From an uncultured Draconibacterium sp. (GTDB taxonomy: Bacteria > Bacteroidota > Bacteroidia > Bacteroidales > Prolixibacteraceae): a stretch of DNA of 64,000 nt. Location: positions 3,289,501 through 3,353,500 of the forward strand of contig NZ_OY782038.1 of assembly GCF_963677575.1 (NCBI RefSeq), written 5' to 3'. The notes beneath the pieces are model-generated. The model did not search any database, was not told the origin of the DNA, and saw only the letters and a program-made list of their open reading frames with translations. How positions within the stretch are numbered: position 1 is the first letter of the stretch; the number at the start of each line of letters is the position of its first letter. Positions 46,382 through 56,504 of this stretch are shown here, piece after piece. Made by a program: the position numbers and the translations under genes.

Positions 46382-46390
46382 AATTGATTT

Positions 46391-48304
46391 ATGAAGCACT
46401 TTTTTAATTTAATACTGATTGGCATAGTTTTGAATTATACAGGTTTCGCTCAAACCGGTGGCGACGATCCGGGAAGTAAACCTGTTATAGTTGAGGCAGA
46501 ATCAGGAAGTGTCGGAAGCAATTATTCGATTCATACCGAAGGCGATGTGTCTTATGTTGCTCCCGATGTAAACTATACCGGCGCTTCATATCCCGGGGCG
46601 AGTGAAAGCGTTATAACATATCAGGTTACTTTTCAGAGTGCAGGTTCGTATCAACTATTTGCAAGAATGCGTGTTGGTGCGAATGGTTTTGACGACGACA
46701 GTTATTTTAGCGCAGCTGGTTTTGGCGAAAATAGCCTGACCAATAGTGCAGAATGGGTAATGATAAACGGATTGGCCAATTCCGGATTTACCGGCGATAA
46801 AAATGTAGTTTATGCCGCAGGAAATGCCGGAACAGAAGTTTGGAAATGGGTAAATGTTTCAAATAACTTTTATGAAAACATAACAGATCCTTTTGTTGTG
46901 GAAGAAGGTAATCTGACCGTTACTTTTCAGATTGGAAGTCGCGAAGACGGATTAGAATTTGATAAAATCGCTTTTGGTAAAGCAGATCTTTATTTTACGG
47001 TTGAAGCGCTGGATAATGAGCTCGCAGGTTCAGTAGAATGGCCGGAAGATCCGGTATATCCGGGACCACCTCTTGCCGAAGGGAAGCCTAAATTTTTGGG
47101 AAATGTGAAATCGTCAGGCGACAATTCATTTGTAAATATGTGGAATCAGCTAACGCCCGGAAATGAAGGGAAATGGGGAAGTATTGCAAGCACCATAGAT
47201 ACCACAAGCTGGGATTGGTCAGGACTTGATGAGTTATACACTTTTGCAAAAGACAATGATATTTTATTTAAGGAACATACCTTGATCTGGGGATCACAAC
47301 AGCCATCCTGGATTTCGGGTCTCGACCAGGGGAAACAATTGGAATACATAGAGTACTGGATCAGTAAATGTGCCGAACGCTATCCTGAAACAGATTTTGT
47401 TGATGTGGTGAATGAACCACTGGCAAGCCACAGTCCGCCCGATGGCGTAAGCGGAAGAGCCGATTATAAAGATGCACTTGGCGGCAATGGAGAAACCGGC
47501 TGGGACTGGGTAATAAAGGCATTCGAACTTGCCCGGGAATATTTTCCTGAAACAACGAAATTGTTGCTTAATGATTACGGGATTATAAATAATAACACAG
47601 CTACCTCAACATATATCGAAATTGTTAACCTGTTAAACGATCGCGGACTTATTGACGGAATAGGCGTACAAGGACACCGGTTTGCGCTTGAAAGTACACC
47701 AAATTCTACATTGAACTATAATTTAAACCGGCTGGCAGCAACTGGTTTGCCCATTTATATAACTGAGCTTGACCTTGGAAATATCGATAACACGGGCACT
47801 CCCGACGATAATGAGCAGTTGGAATTGTACCAAAGAATTTTTCCGCTTTTGTGGGAACATCCTGCAGTTGAAGGCATAACATTGTGGGGGTACCTGGAAA
47901 ACGATATGTGGCAGGAAACCTGTTACCTGGTGAGGTCAGACGGAACCTTGCGACCTGCTTTAACCTGGTTGGCCGAGTATATAAATGAAACCGTACTTAC
48001 TACGGGAACCGAAAATTTAATTGATCGGGATGCTGTTCAAATAAAGAGTTTTCCGAACCCTTTCAGTTCTTCAACAAAAATTCAGTTTGATTTAGAGCGA
48101 TACGAACATGTCAGCATAAAAATATTGGATAGTGCCGGCAGGGAAGTTACTGCATTAATGGATGAGAATCTTGATTCCGGCACGCATGTATTTACCTGGA
48201 ATGCCAGGAATAGCAGTGGAAAAAAAATGAACGGCGGTGTTTATATCTGTCAGTTTATAGCAGGGGAACAAATCGTAACAACGAAATTGCTTCTTGTTGA
48301 ATAA
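46391..48304 (+). CDS. Endo-1,4-beta-xylanase, GH10, with CBM-like and T9SS sorting domains
   Basis: A 637-residue secreted xylanase. Signal peptide (about 1-20), a CBM6/35-like jelly-roll (about 30-195, starting VIVEAESGSVG), the GH10 barrel (about 225-535) with acid/base Glu in DFVDVVNEPLAS and nucleophile Glu in PIYITELDLGN, then a type A T9SS C-terminal sorting domain (about 550-637, starting IKSFPNPFSSSTKIQF, ending YICQFIAGEQIVTTKLLLVE). The tail sends it to the surface or medium through type IX secretion to cut long xylan. Confidence 0.93.
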   Translation: MKHFFNLILIGIVLNYTGFAQTGGDDPGSKPVIVEAESGSVGSNYSIHTEGDVSYVAPDVNYTGASYPGASESVITYQVTFQSAGSYQLFARMRVGANGFDDDSYFSAAGFGENSLTNSAEWVMINGLANSGFTGDKNVVYAAGNAGTEVWKWVNVSNNFYENITDPFVVEEGNLTVTFQIGSREDGLEFDKIAFGKADLYFTVEALDNELAGSVEWPEDPVYPGPPLAEGKPKFLGNVKSSGDNSFVNMWNQLTPGNEGKWGSIASTIDTTSWDWSGLDELYTFAKDNDILFKEHTLIWGSQQPSWISGLDQGKQLEYIEYWISKCAERYPETDFVDVVNEPLASHSPPDGVSGRADYKDALGGNGETGWDWVIKAFELAREYFPETTKLLLNDYGIINNNTATSTYIEIVNLLNDRGLIDGIGVQGHRFALESTPNSTLNYNLNRLAATGLPIYITELDLGNIDNTGTPDDNEQLELYQRIFPLLWEHPAVEGITLWGYLENDMWQETCYLVRSDGTLRPALTWLAEYINETVLTTGTENLIDRDAVQIKSFPNPFSSSTKIQFDLERYEHVSIKILDSAGREVTALMDENLDSGTHVFTWNARNSSGKKMNGGVYICQFIAGEQIVTTKLLLVE

Positions 48305-48314
48305 AAATAGTATC

Positions 48315-50873
48315 ATGAGAGAACGAAAAAATACAATATCGAAATTCCTGTTTAGTCTGATTGCCTTTGTTTTAGTATTCGGCTATTGTTCGGCACAAAC
48401 AGAATGGCAAAAAGAAGATGAAAGTTTTGTTTCGTTCATCCAGGACAAAAATGATTTTGAACTTGTAAAAGAAGGAAACGTAGCACCAATAGTCCTTTCT
48501 CAGGATGAATTTCCGGGAGTGATTCAGGTTGTTGACTATTTCAAAAACGATTTGAAAATGGTTACCGATGCAGATGTGGAAGTGTTAAACGAGGTTTCAT
48601 CAGGAACATCATTTCCCGTAATTATTGGAACCCTTGGTCGCAGTAAACTAATTGACGAACTGGTTTCAAAGAAGAAATTAAATGTTGATGAAATAGTGGG
48701 GAAATGGGAATCGTCGTTAATACAGGTGGTTAAAAATCCGTTTCCGAATGTGGATAAAGCACTGGTAATTGCCGGCAGCGACAAGCGGGGAACTATTTAC
48801 GGCCTATTCGAATTATCAAAGCAAATGGGCGTTTCGCCCTGGTATTGGTGGGCCGATGTTCCGGTGAAGAAGCACGAAAATATTTTTGTTAAAAACGGAC
48901 GCTATATTATTAGCGAACCAAAAGTAAAATACCGCGGCATATTTTTAAACGACGAAGAACCTGCGCTGGGAGGATGGGTACGCGAGAAATTTGGCGGTTT
49001 TAACCAGCAGTTTTATGCCCGTGTTTTTGAGTTAATCCTTCGTTTACGCGGAAATTTTCTTTGGCCGGCCATGTGGGGAAAAGCATTTTACGACGATGAT
49101 CCTGCAAACGGTGTTTTGGCCGACAAGCTGGGGATTGTAATCAGTACCTCGCACCACGAACCACTTGGGAGAGCACATGTTGAGTGGGAGCGCTACGGCA
49201 ACGGCCCGTGGGATTATACAAAAAACGAAAAGGTGCTGAAAGAATTTTGGCGCGAAGGCATGGAGCGTTGCAAAGACTACGAAAAAGTGGTTACCGTGGG
49301 GATGCGTGGCGATGGCGACGAAGCCATGAGCGAAGGTACAAACATTGCACTGCTTGAGCGCATTGTAAAAGATCAGCGCAAAATAATTAGCGATGTTACC
49401 GGTAAAAAGCCCGAAGAAACGCCACAGGTTTGGGCATTGTACAAAGAAGTGCAGGATTATTACGATAAAGGTATGCGCGTGCCCGACGATGTAACGCTTT
49501 TGTTGTGCGACGACAACTGGGGCGATGTTCGGAAGCTTCCTGAACCAGGAGCCCCGGAACACAAAGGTGGTTTTGGTATGTATTATCATTTTGATTATGT
49601 GGGCGGTCCGCGAAACTATAAGTGGATAAACGTTACACAAATTCAGCGGGTTTGGGAGCAGATGAACCTTACTTACAGTCACGGCGTAGATCGCATTTGG
49701 GTAGTCAACGTAGGCGACCTGAAACCCATGGAATACCCCATTAGTTTTTTCCTCGATATGGCATGGGATCCAACGCAATTCAATCAGAATAATTTATTGA
49801 ACCATACTGAAAAGTGGTGTGCGGAACAGTTTGGCGAAGAATATGCCACTGAGGCAGCAAGAATAATCAATCAATATACAAAATACAACCACCGGGTAAC
49901 GCCCGAGTTGCTGAATGCAGAAACCTACAGTCTGGAGAATTATAACGAATTTGAGCGGGTACGGAACGACTACCGCGATTTGGCTTTGGATGCCATGCGC
50001 CTGTACAATCTGGTTCCGAACGACACAAAAGATGCGTTCGATCAGTTGGTGCTTTTCCCGGTAAATGCATCTTCAAACCTGTATGAAATGTATTACGCAT
50101 TAGCCATGAATAAAAAACTGGCCGGGCAAAATGATCCGGCAGCTAACGATTGGGCCGACGAAGCCATTGAATGTTACCGGCGCGATTCAATATTAACAAT
50201 CCACTACAACCAGCAAATTGCTGACGGAAAATGGAATCACATGATGGATCAGATGCGCATTGGTTACACTTACTGGCAGCAGCCGGATGTTGCAACTCGT
50301 CCCGAAGTAAAGTATGTTGAAGTGCCTGAAATACCGCGCAACCAGCTTGCTTTTGAAGAGGCTGACGGTTATGTTTCCATCGAGGCAGAAAATTACCAGC
50401 TGACAAACGGAACTGAAGCTATTAGCTGGGAGGTAATTCCTGATCTTGGCAAAACCGGATCGGCAATAACTACTTTTCCGCAGAATGCTTATCCCGCAGA
50501 AACCGATTCGGTTTACCTGGAATATAACATCGATTTTAAATCGACAGGAATTTTTGATGTTGAGGTGCTGGTTTCGCCAAGCCTGAACTTTAATGCCAAC
50601 AAAGGACTGCGTTATGCCATTTCGTTTGATGGCGAGGCCGAACAGCTCGTTAATGTGAATGGAGAGTACAGAGGAGAATTGGGCCAATGGCAGGCAGCCC
50701 GGATAATTAGTACTACAACCAAACACGAAATAAAGGAGGCCGGAGTGCATCAATTGCGCGTGCGTGTTTTGGAGCCGGGTCTTGTTCTGCAAAAAATAAT
50801 GATCGACACCGGAGCCTTAAAACCAAGCTACCTGGGTGCACCTGAAAGTAAACAAGTAAAAATGGAGAAATGA
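48315..50873 (+). CDS. Xylan alpha-1,2-glucuronidase, GH115
   Basis: An 852-residue exported enzyme that removes (methyl)glucuronic acid from internal as well as terminal xyloses. The signal peptide ends at YCSAQ. Family stretches include VKYRGIFLNDEEPALGGWV, FWREGMERCKDYEKVVTVGMRGDGDEAM and LLCDDNWGDVRKLP. A C-terminal Gly_H115C domain covers about residues 680-845. The ATG at 48315 is chosen over a TTG at 48294 that overlaps the xylanase. It complements GH67, which acts only on terminal residues. Confidence 0.93.
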   Translation: MRERKNTISKFLFSLIAFVLVFGYCSAQTEWQKEDESFVSFIQDKNDFELVKEGNVAPIVLSQDEFPGVIQVVDYFKNDLKMVTDADVEVLNEVSSGTSFPVIIGTLGRSKLIDELVSKKKLNVDEIVGKWESSLIQVVKNPFPNVDKALVIAGSDKRGTIYGLFELSKQMGVSPWYWWADVPVKKHENIFVKNGRYIISEPKVKYRGIFLNDEEPALGGWVREKFGGFNQQFYARVFELILRLRGNFLWPAMWGKAFYDDDPANGVLADKLGIVISTSHHEPLGRAHVEWERYGNGPWDYTKNEKVLKEFWREGMERCKDYEKVVTVGMRGDGDEAMSEGTNIALLERIVKDQRKIISDVTGKKPEETPQVWALYKEVQDYYDKGMRVPDDVTLLLCDDNWGDVRKLPEPGAPEHKGGFGMYYHFDYVGGPRNYKWINVTQIQRVWEQMNLTYSHGVDRIWVVNVGDLKPMEYPISFFLDMAWDPTQFNQNNLLNHTEKWCAEQFGEEYATEAARIINQYTKYNHRVTPELLNAETYSLENYNEFERVRNDYRDLALDAMRLYNLVPNDTKDAFDQLVLFPVNASSNLYEMYYALAMNKKLAGQNDPAANDWADEAIECYRRDSILTIHYNQQIADGKWNHMMDQMRIGYTYWQQPDVATRPEVKYVEVPEIPRNQLAFEEADGYVSIEAENYQLTNGTEAISWEVIPDLGKTGSAITTFPQNAYPAETDSVYLEYNIDFKSTGIFDVEVLVSPSLNFNANKGLRYAISFDGEAEQLVNVNGEYRGELGQWQAARIISTTTKHEIKEAGVHQLRVRVLEPGLVLQKIMIDTGALKPSYLGAPESKQVKMEK

Positions 50874-52771
50874 TCAAAAATAAATCTTACATAAAATTTC
50901 TTTTTGGACTGCTGCTTATAATCGCTTGCTGGCAAACAAATGCCGTAGTGAAATTACCACAACTGGTGAGCAGCGGAATGGTACTTCAAAGAGAAACGCC
51001 CATAACAGTTTGGGGTTGGGCCGATGCCGGTGAAGAAGTACAAATAGAATTTTTAGGGAACACATATAAAACCAGGGCAGACAGGAACGGTAACTGGCAG
51101 CTTGAGCTTTCGGCGATGGCTGCCGGTGGCCCGTATTCAATGAAAGTCAATGATATTGAGTTAAGCGATATTCTGGTTGGCGATGTGTGGTTAGCTTCAG
51201 GGCAATCGAACATGGAGCTGCAACTCCGCCGGGTAATGGATTTGTATGCCGATGAAATACTAAAGATAAATACCGACCGGATTCGTCTGTTTCGCTCATC
51301 AACCCGCGAAAATGCGGAGAGTGAAAAAGCCGATTATCCTGATGGGAAATGGCTTTCGGCAACTCCTGAAAATATTATGGAATTTTCGGCCATAGCCTGG
51401 TTTTTTGCCAACGAAATTCAGCAGAAACAAAATGTGCCGGTGGGAATTATCAGTACAGCAATTGGCGGATCGCCTGCCGAAGCGTGGTTGAGCAAAGATA
51501 AAGTTGAGCCTTTTCTCGGTAGCTGGCTGGAAGAACAGGAAAACATCAAAAAGGAAAATGAATCTGTTGAGCCGTACGATTGGCAGGCAGAAGTGAATAA
51601 AAATGATCCGGGCCTTGGTATATGGTCGAAAGGTAGTGTTGATGTTTCGGAATGGCCGCAAATATCGCTGCCCGGCTATTGGTCGGATAAAGGCGTAGAG
51701 CTAAAAAACGGATCGATTTGGTTTAGCAAAACCATTTCTATCCCCGATTCGCTGGCCGGAAGCGAGGCTATTCTTCGTCTGGGGCGCATCATTAACAGCG
51801 ACTCGGCTTTTATCAACGGCACTTTTGTAGGGAACATAACCTACCAGTATCCGCCCCGCATTTACCAGGTTCCGGCCGGTGTATTAAAAACCGGTAAAAA
51901 CCAAATTATGGTGCGGGTATTTAGCAAGGGCGGACGCGGTGGTTTTGTAGAAGAAAAACCTTACGAATTACGGATTGGTAATCAGGTAATTGATATAACC
52001 GGCAACTGGCACTATCACATTGGCGCGGTGTTGCATCCGCCACATCAGCAGGCGGGGCTTACGTTCCGGCCGGGAGGATTGTTCAACTCGCTAATTAATC
52101 CGATGAAAAATTACGCGGAAAAAGGGGTGATCTGGTACCAGGGCGAAACCAATGCCGGACGTGGATTTGAATACCGGCAATTGTTTAAAGACCTGATACT
52201 TGACTGGCGGCAACAGCTGCAGCAAGCTGAACTTCCGTTTTTGTTTGTACAGCTGGCTAATTTGGGCATCCCTCATAAACAACCTGTTGAAAGTGGTTGG
52301 GCTGAATTACGTGATGCACAGCGTCGGGCGTTGGAAGTTCCAAATACCGGAATGGCTGTGGCTTATGATGTTGGCGAGTGGAACGACATTCATCCTTTAA
52401 ATAAAAAAGAAGTGGCGCACCGTTTGGCATTGGAAGCCGAAAGGGTAGCCTACGGAAACAAAGAAATTGTAAGTGCCGGCCCGTTATACGAATCGATGAA
52501 AGTGGAAGATGGCAGTATGCTGATTACTTTCTCATCTGTAGGATCGGGATTATATGCCAACAGTTTGCTCGAAGGTTTCCAGGTTGCCGGAGACGATGGC
52601 CGTTTTGTGTGGGCAAAGGCTGTTGTTATGAGTAAAAATACGGTTAAGGTTTGGAGCGATAAAGTAGAGCAACCAAAGGCCGTTCGTTATGCCTGGAACG
52701 ATAATCCGGCCGGTTCGAACCTGAAAAATAAAGAAGGCTTGCCGGCATCGCCATTTACAACCGAAGAATAA
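50870..52771 (+). CDS. SGNH/sialate O-acetylesterase-like acetylesterase (SASA domain)
   Basis: A 633-residue exported esterase. The signal peptide is followed by a beta-sandwich, then an SGNH hydrolase with block I ASGQSNMELQ, block III-like VIWYQGETNAGRG and the Asp/His pair DIHPLNKKEVAH. A jelly-roll insertion (about 255-370, VDVSEWPQISLPGYW onward) splits the catalytic domain, an arrangement described for CE20-type enzymes. In this locus it should deacetylate xylan or xylo-oligosaccharides; sialic acid is unlikely. The start overlaps the GH115 stop by 4 nt (ATGA). Confidence 0.88.
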   Translation: MIKNKSYIKFLFGLLLIIACWQTNAVVKLPQLVSSGMVLQRETPITVWGWADAGEEVQIEFLGNTYKTRADRNGNWQLELSAMAAGGPYSMKVNDIELSDILVGDVWLASGQSNMELQLRRVMDLYADEILKINTDRIRLFRSSTRENAESEKADYPDGKWLSATPENIMEFSAIAWFFANEIQQKQNVPVGIISTAIGGSPAEAWLSKDKVEPFLGSWLEEQENIKKENESVEPYDWQAEVNKNDPGLGIWSKGSVDVSEWPQISLPGYWSDKGVELKNGSIWFSKTISIPDSLAGSEAILRLGRIINSDSAFINGTFVGNITYQYPPRIYQVPAGVLKTGKNQIMVRVFSKGGRGGFVEEKPYELRIGNQVIDITGNWHYHIGAVLHPPHQQAGLTFRPGGLFNSLINPMKNYAEKGVIWYQGETNAGRGFEYRQLFKDLILDWRQQLQQAELPFLFVQLANLGIPHKQPVESGWAELRDAQRRALEVPNTGMAVAYDVGEWNDIHPLNKKEVAHRLALEAERVAYGNKEIVSAGPLYESMKVEDGSMLITFSSVGSGLYANSLLEGFQVAGDDGRFVWAKAVVMSKNTVKVWSDKVEQPKAVRYAWNDNPAGSNLKNKEGLPASPFTTEE

Positions 52772-52791
52772 TAAAATATAAAACAAATAAA

Positions 52792-54246
52792 ATGAACACG
52801 AACTCACAGAAAGTTTCTGTAATAGAAAAGATCGGATACAGTCTCGGCGACCTGGCTGCCAACCTGGTGTTTCAAACCCTGGTTACTTTCCTGGCGTTTT
52901 TCTATACTGATATTTATGGATTGCAAAATGAACATGCATCGGTAATTATGCTGGTGGTAGGGCTGGTAGCAGCTTTTGCTTTTAACCCTATTATTGGCGC
53001 TTTAGCCGACCGGACACAGTCAAGATGGGGAAAATTCCGTCCCTGGATTTTATTTACCGCTATTCCATTGGGCGTAATAGCCATACTGGCTTTTACTACA
53101 CCAAACTTTTCTTACAAAGGAAAATTGATTTATGCAGCCGGAACTTATACTTTATTGTTGCTCGCTTATGCGTCGAGTAACCTGCCGTATTCTGCATTAA
53201 GCGGTGTACTTACCGGCGACATGTCGGAGCGAAACAGTTTGTCATCGTACCGGTTTGCGGCTGTAATGTTTGCACAGTTTTTTGTGCAGGTATTTATGCT
53301 GCCCATTATTTTGCATGTGGGAAATGGCGATAAAGCTGCCGGAATTGAATCGGTAATGACCTGGATGGCTATTATTGGTACCATTCTTTTATTAATTACC
53401 TTTTTAACAACAAAAGAGCGTGTTGTTCCCAGTCCGGAACAGAAGTCGAGCCTGAAAGAGGATTTGGGTGATTTGTTCAGGAACAGGCCATGGATTATCA
53501 TGTTAACACTAACTGTCCTGGTTTTTGTTACGCTGGCCATGAAAGGCGGATCGTATGTTTATTATTTCAACAATTATGTTGATGAGGCAGCCTTGCAAAG
53601 TTTTATTCAGCCTATTCTGGATTTCCTTTCGGGTATAGGTTTGAACTTTTTTGAATCGGATATCGCTTCTGCAGGTTTTGGACTATTTAATGCCGGAGGT
53701 ATTATTTTCTCAATGATCGGTATTGCGGTTTCGAGAAAACTGGCCGATAAATTTGGGAAACGCGATGTGTTTGGAACCACTTTATTCATTGCCACTTTGT
53801 TTATTATTTCTTTCATTTTTTATAATCCGAAAGATGTGCGGTTAATGTTTGTAGCCCAGGCACTTCATATGTTTTTCTACGGAATAACAACACCAATTCT
53901 TTGGGCTATGATTGCCGATGTTGCCGATTATTCGGAGTGGATAAACAACCGCCGGGCAACGGCTATAATTTTTTCGGCAATGATGGTGGGCCTAAAAGCC
54001 GGGTTGGCAATTGGAGGTGCAATTGTTACGGGTATACTTGGATTGTACGGCTACGTTTCGAAAGATGCTGTGGCAGCAGGTCAGGAACTTATTCAGCCCG
54101 AAAGTGTGGCGCAGGGTGCAAAAATGCTTGTAAGTATTTACCCGTCTATTCCGTTTTTAATTGGAGTTGGTTTATTGTTTTTCTACGAGATCAATAAAAG
54201 CAAAGAAGTGCAGATTCAGAAGGATCTGTTATCAAAAAGAATGTAA
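52792..54246 (+). CDS. MFS/GPH-family sugar:cation symporter
   Basis: A 484-residue inner-membrane carrier with about twelve hydrophobic helices. The N terminus SVIEKIGYSLGDLAANLVFQ and the loop GALADRTQSRWGKFRPWILF are hallmarks of the glycoside-pentoside-hexuronide symporters. Its place between xylanolytic genes suggests uptake of xylose, xylo-oligosaccharides or glucuronate-bearing oligomers from the periplasm. The exact substrate and coupling ion are not determined. About 20 nt after the esterase. Confidence 0.9.
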   Translation: MNTNSQKVSVIEKIGYSLGDLAANLVFQTLVTFLAFFYTDIYGLQNEHASVIMLVVGLVAAFAFNPIIGALADRTQSRWGKFRPWILFTAIPLGVIAILAFTTPNFSYKGKLIYAAGTYTLLLLAYASSNLPYSALSGVLTGDMSERNSLSSYRFAAVMFAQFFVQVFMLPIILHVGNGDKAAGIESVMTWMAIIGTILLLITFLTTKERVVPSPEQKSSLKEDLGDLFRNRPWIIMLTLTVLVFVTLAMKGGSYVYYFNNYVDEAALQSFIQPILDFLSGIGLNFFESDIASAGFGLFNAGGIIFSMIGIAVSRKLADKFGKRDVFGTTLFIATLFIISFIFYNPKDVRLMFVAQALHMFFYGITTPILWAMIADVADYSEWINNRRATAIIFSAMMVGLKAGLAIGGAIVTGILGLYGYVSKDAVAAGQELIQPESVAQGAKMLVSIYPSIPFLIGVGLLFFYEINKSKEVQIQKDLLSKRM

Positions 54247-54284
54247 AGTAGAATTTGCCTTAAAAAACAAATAATCTTAATAAA

Positions 54285-55430
54285 ATGAAGAACGCCGGAA
54301 TGTCATGTATACTAACAATGCTCGCTGCAACAATTTTAGTTTCGTGCAGCGTTTCAAAAAAAACGGAGCCGCTTACTTTAAAAGATGCTTTTGCCGATAA
54401 ATTTTATATTGGAACGGCATTAAACGAATGGCAAATTACAGGGAAAGATACAGCTGCCGTTGAAGTGATTAAAAAGCAGTTTAGCGCCATTGTTGCCGAA
54501 AATTGTATGAAAAGCGAAGAACTTCGCCCGCAGGAAGGGGAGTTTGATTTTTCGCTGGCCGATAAGTTTGTTGAATTTGGCGAGGCCAACAACAAGTTTA
54601 TTACCGGGCATTGTTTAATCTGGCATTCGCAGGCGCCCAAATGGTTTTTTATCGACAGCGAAGGAAACGATGTTTCGCGCGAAATAATGATCGAACGTAT
54701 GAAGAACCATATTCATACTGTTGTTGGCCGCTACAAAGGCCGAGTAAAAGGCTGGGATGTGGTGAATGAAGCTTTTATGGAAGACGGCAGTTGGAGGGAA
54801 AGCAAGTTTTACCAGATTGTAGGTGAAGACTTTCTAAAGCTGGCTTTTCAGTTTGCCCACGAAGCCGACCCCGATGCAGAATTGTATTACAACGATTACA
54901 ACGAATGGTATCCCGGAAAACGCGAAGCTGTTGTACAGATGGTACGTAATTTAAAAGCAGAAGGTATTCGGATTGACGGGATTGGCATGCAGGGGCACAT
55001 TGGAATGGACAGCCCATCTGTTGAGGAGTACGAAGCTGCAATTGATGCTTATGCCGGCGAAGGAATGAAAGTAATGATTACAGAGCTCGATATGTCGATT
55101 CTGCCGCATCCGCGAAAGGATGTTGGTGCCGATATTTCTACCAGTTTCGAGTATCAGCAGCAATTGAATCCATACACCGAAGGCGTTCCGGGCAGCGAAA
55201 CGGAAAAATGGGATAATCGTATGCTCGATTTCTTTCGTCTTTTCCTGAAACACTCCGATGTAATTTCGCGTGTAACGCTTTGGGGAGTTTCTGATGCTAC
55301 ATCGTGGAAAAACGATTTTCCGGTACGTGGACGTACCGATTATCCGCTTTTGTTCGATCGTAATTATCAGCCTAAAAGCATTGTGCCAAAGTTAATTGAA
55401 GAAGCAAACAAACCCGAGAATATAGATTAG
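54285..55430 (+). CDS. Endo-1,4-beta-xylanase, GH10, lipoprotein
   Basis: A 381-residue xylanase with a lipobox (LVSC, Cys about 22) followed directly by the GH10 barrel. Acid/base Glu is in GWDVVNEAFME and the nucleophile Glu in VMITELDMSIL; WHSQAPKWF and TLWGVSDATSW line the family's substrate cleft. It has no CBM. The lipid anchor places it at the outer membrane (outer surface or periplasmic face), in contrast to the T9SS xylanase of the same locus. A terminator follows. Confidence 0.94.
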   Translation: MKNAGMSCILTMLAATILVSCSVSKKTEPLTLKDAFADKFYIGTALNEWQITGKDTAAVEVIKKQFSAIVAENCMKSEELRPQEGEFDFSLADKFVEFGEANNKFITGHCLIWHSQAPKWFFIDSEGNDVSREIMIERMKNHIHTVVGRYKGRVKGWDVVNEAFMEDGSWRESKFYQIVGEDFLKLAFQFAHEADPDAELYYNDYNEWYPGKREAVVQMVRNLKAEGIRIDGIGMQGHIGMDSPSVEEYEAAIDAYAGEGMKVMITELDMSILPHPRKDVGADISTSFEYQQQLNPYTEGVPGSETEKWDNRMLDFFRLFLKHSDVISRVTLWGVSDATSWKNDFPVRGRTDYPLLFDRNYQPKSIVPKLIEEANKPENID

Positions 55431-55449
55431 TTTAGTTAGTAGTGGGTAT

Positions 55450-55487
55450 TCCGGGAGTTACACACGTGGGCACTCCCGGATATTTTT
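55450..55487 (+). terminator. Intrinsic terminator after the lipoprotein xylanase
   Basis: TCCGGGAGT and ACTCCCGGA form a perfect 9-bp stem with a 13-nt loop, followed by TATTTTT. It closes the second transcription block of the locus. Confidence 0.88.
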
Positions 55488-55513
55488 AATCATTTGAAAG
55501 TAAAATTATAGAA

Positions 55514-56485
55514 ATGAAGAAAGCACGATATCTTGTTGACAATCTTTATACTGCCGACCCGGCAGCACATGTTTTTAACGGAAAAATTTACATTTACCCG
55601 TCGCACGATGTTGAATCGGGTATTCCCGAAAACGATTTGGGCGACCATTTCGATATGCGCGATTACCATGTTTTTTCGATGGATGATATTGACGGAGAAG
55701 TTACCGATCATGGTGTAGTGTTGGACGTAAAAGATATTCCGTGGTCGGGGCGCCAGTTGTGGGACAGCGATTGCGCGTTTAAAAATGGAAAATATTATCT
55801 CTATTTTCCGCTGAAAGACCAGACTGATATTTTCAGAATTGGTGTGGCTATCAGCGATAAACCTGAAGGACCTTTTATCCCGCAGGAGGCGCCAATGAAA
55901 GGAAGTTACTCCATCGATCCGTGTGTTTTTGAGGATGAAGATGGCAGCCATTACATGTATTTTGGCGGTTTGTGGGGCGGACAGCTACAGCGTTACCGCG
56001 ATAACAAAGCCATTGAATGTGGACAGGAACCTGCCGACGATGAGCAGGCACTTCCGGCCCGTATTGCCAAATTGAGCGAGGATATGCTGGAATTTGGCGA
56101 AGAACCAAAAGCAGTTGTTATTTTGGATGAAAACGGCGAGCCGATAAAAGCCGGCGACCACGACCGACGTTTTTTCGAAGCTTCGTGGATGCACAAATAC
56201 AAGGGCAAATATTATTTCTCGTATTCAACCGGAAACACGCATAAATTGTGCTATGCTGTTGGCGACAATCCTTATGGCCCGTTTACCTACCAGGGCGTAA
56301 TTTTAACACCGGTAGTAGGCTGGACAACGCATCACTCAATTGTTGAATTTAAAGGAAAGTGGTACCTGTTTCACCACGATTGTGTACCTTCGGGAGGCAA
56401 AACCTGGCTGCGGAGTATGAAAGTTGTTGAACTGGAGTATGATGCCGAAGGAAAAATAATTACGATAGAAGGAACAGCAGAATAA
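55514..56485 (+). CDS. Cytoplasmic GH43 glycosidase (xylosidase/arabinofuranosidase)
   Basis: A 323-residue propeller enzyme without a signal peptide. The GH43 acids are visible: Asp in YTADPAAHVF, Asp in YSIDPCVFEDEDG and Glu in FFEASWMHKYKGKYY. It resembles GH43 subfamily 1 enzymes. Being cytoplasmic, it should act on short oligosaccharides brought in by the symporter, yielding xylose or arabinose. First gene of the last transcription block, whose other genes degrade uronates. Confidence 0.87.
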   Translation: MKKARYLVDNLYTADPAAHVFNGKIYIYPSHDVESGIPENDLGDHFDMRDYHVFSMDDIDGEVTDHGVVLDVKDIPWSGRQLWDSDCAFKNGKYYLYFPLKDQTDIFRIGVAISDKPEGPFIPQEAPMKGSYSIDPCVFEDEDGSHYMYFGGLWGGQLQRYRDNKAIECGQEPADDEQALPARIAKLSEDMLEFGEEPKAVVILDENGEPIKAGDHDRRFFEASWMHKYKGKYYFSYSTGNTHKLCYAVGDNPYGPFTYQGVILTPVVGWTTHHSIVEFKGKWYLFHHDCVPSGGKTWLRSMKVVELEYDAEGKIITIEGTAE

Positions 56486-56504
56486 ATTTAATCAGATAAA
56501 ATAA

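Noticed and set aside
49044..49778. 244-codon minus-strand frame in GH115
   Set aside because: Antisense to a well-conserved GH115 region and without recognisable domains; a shadow.
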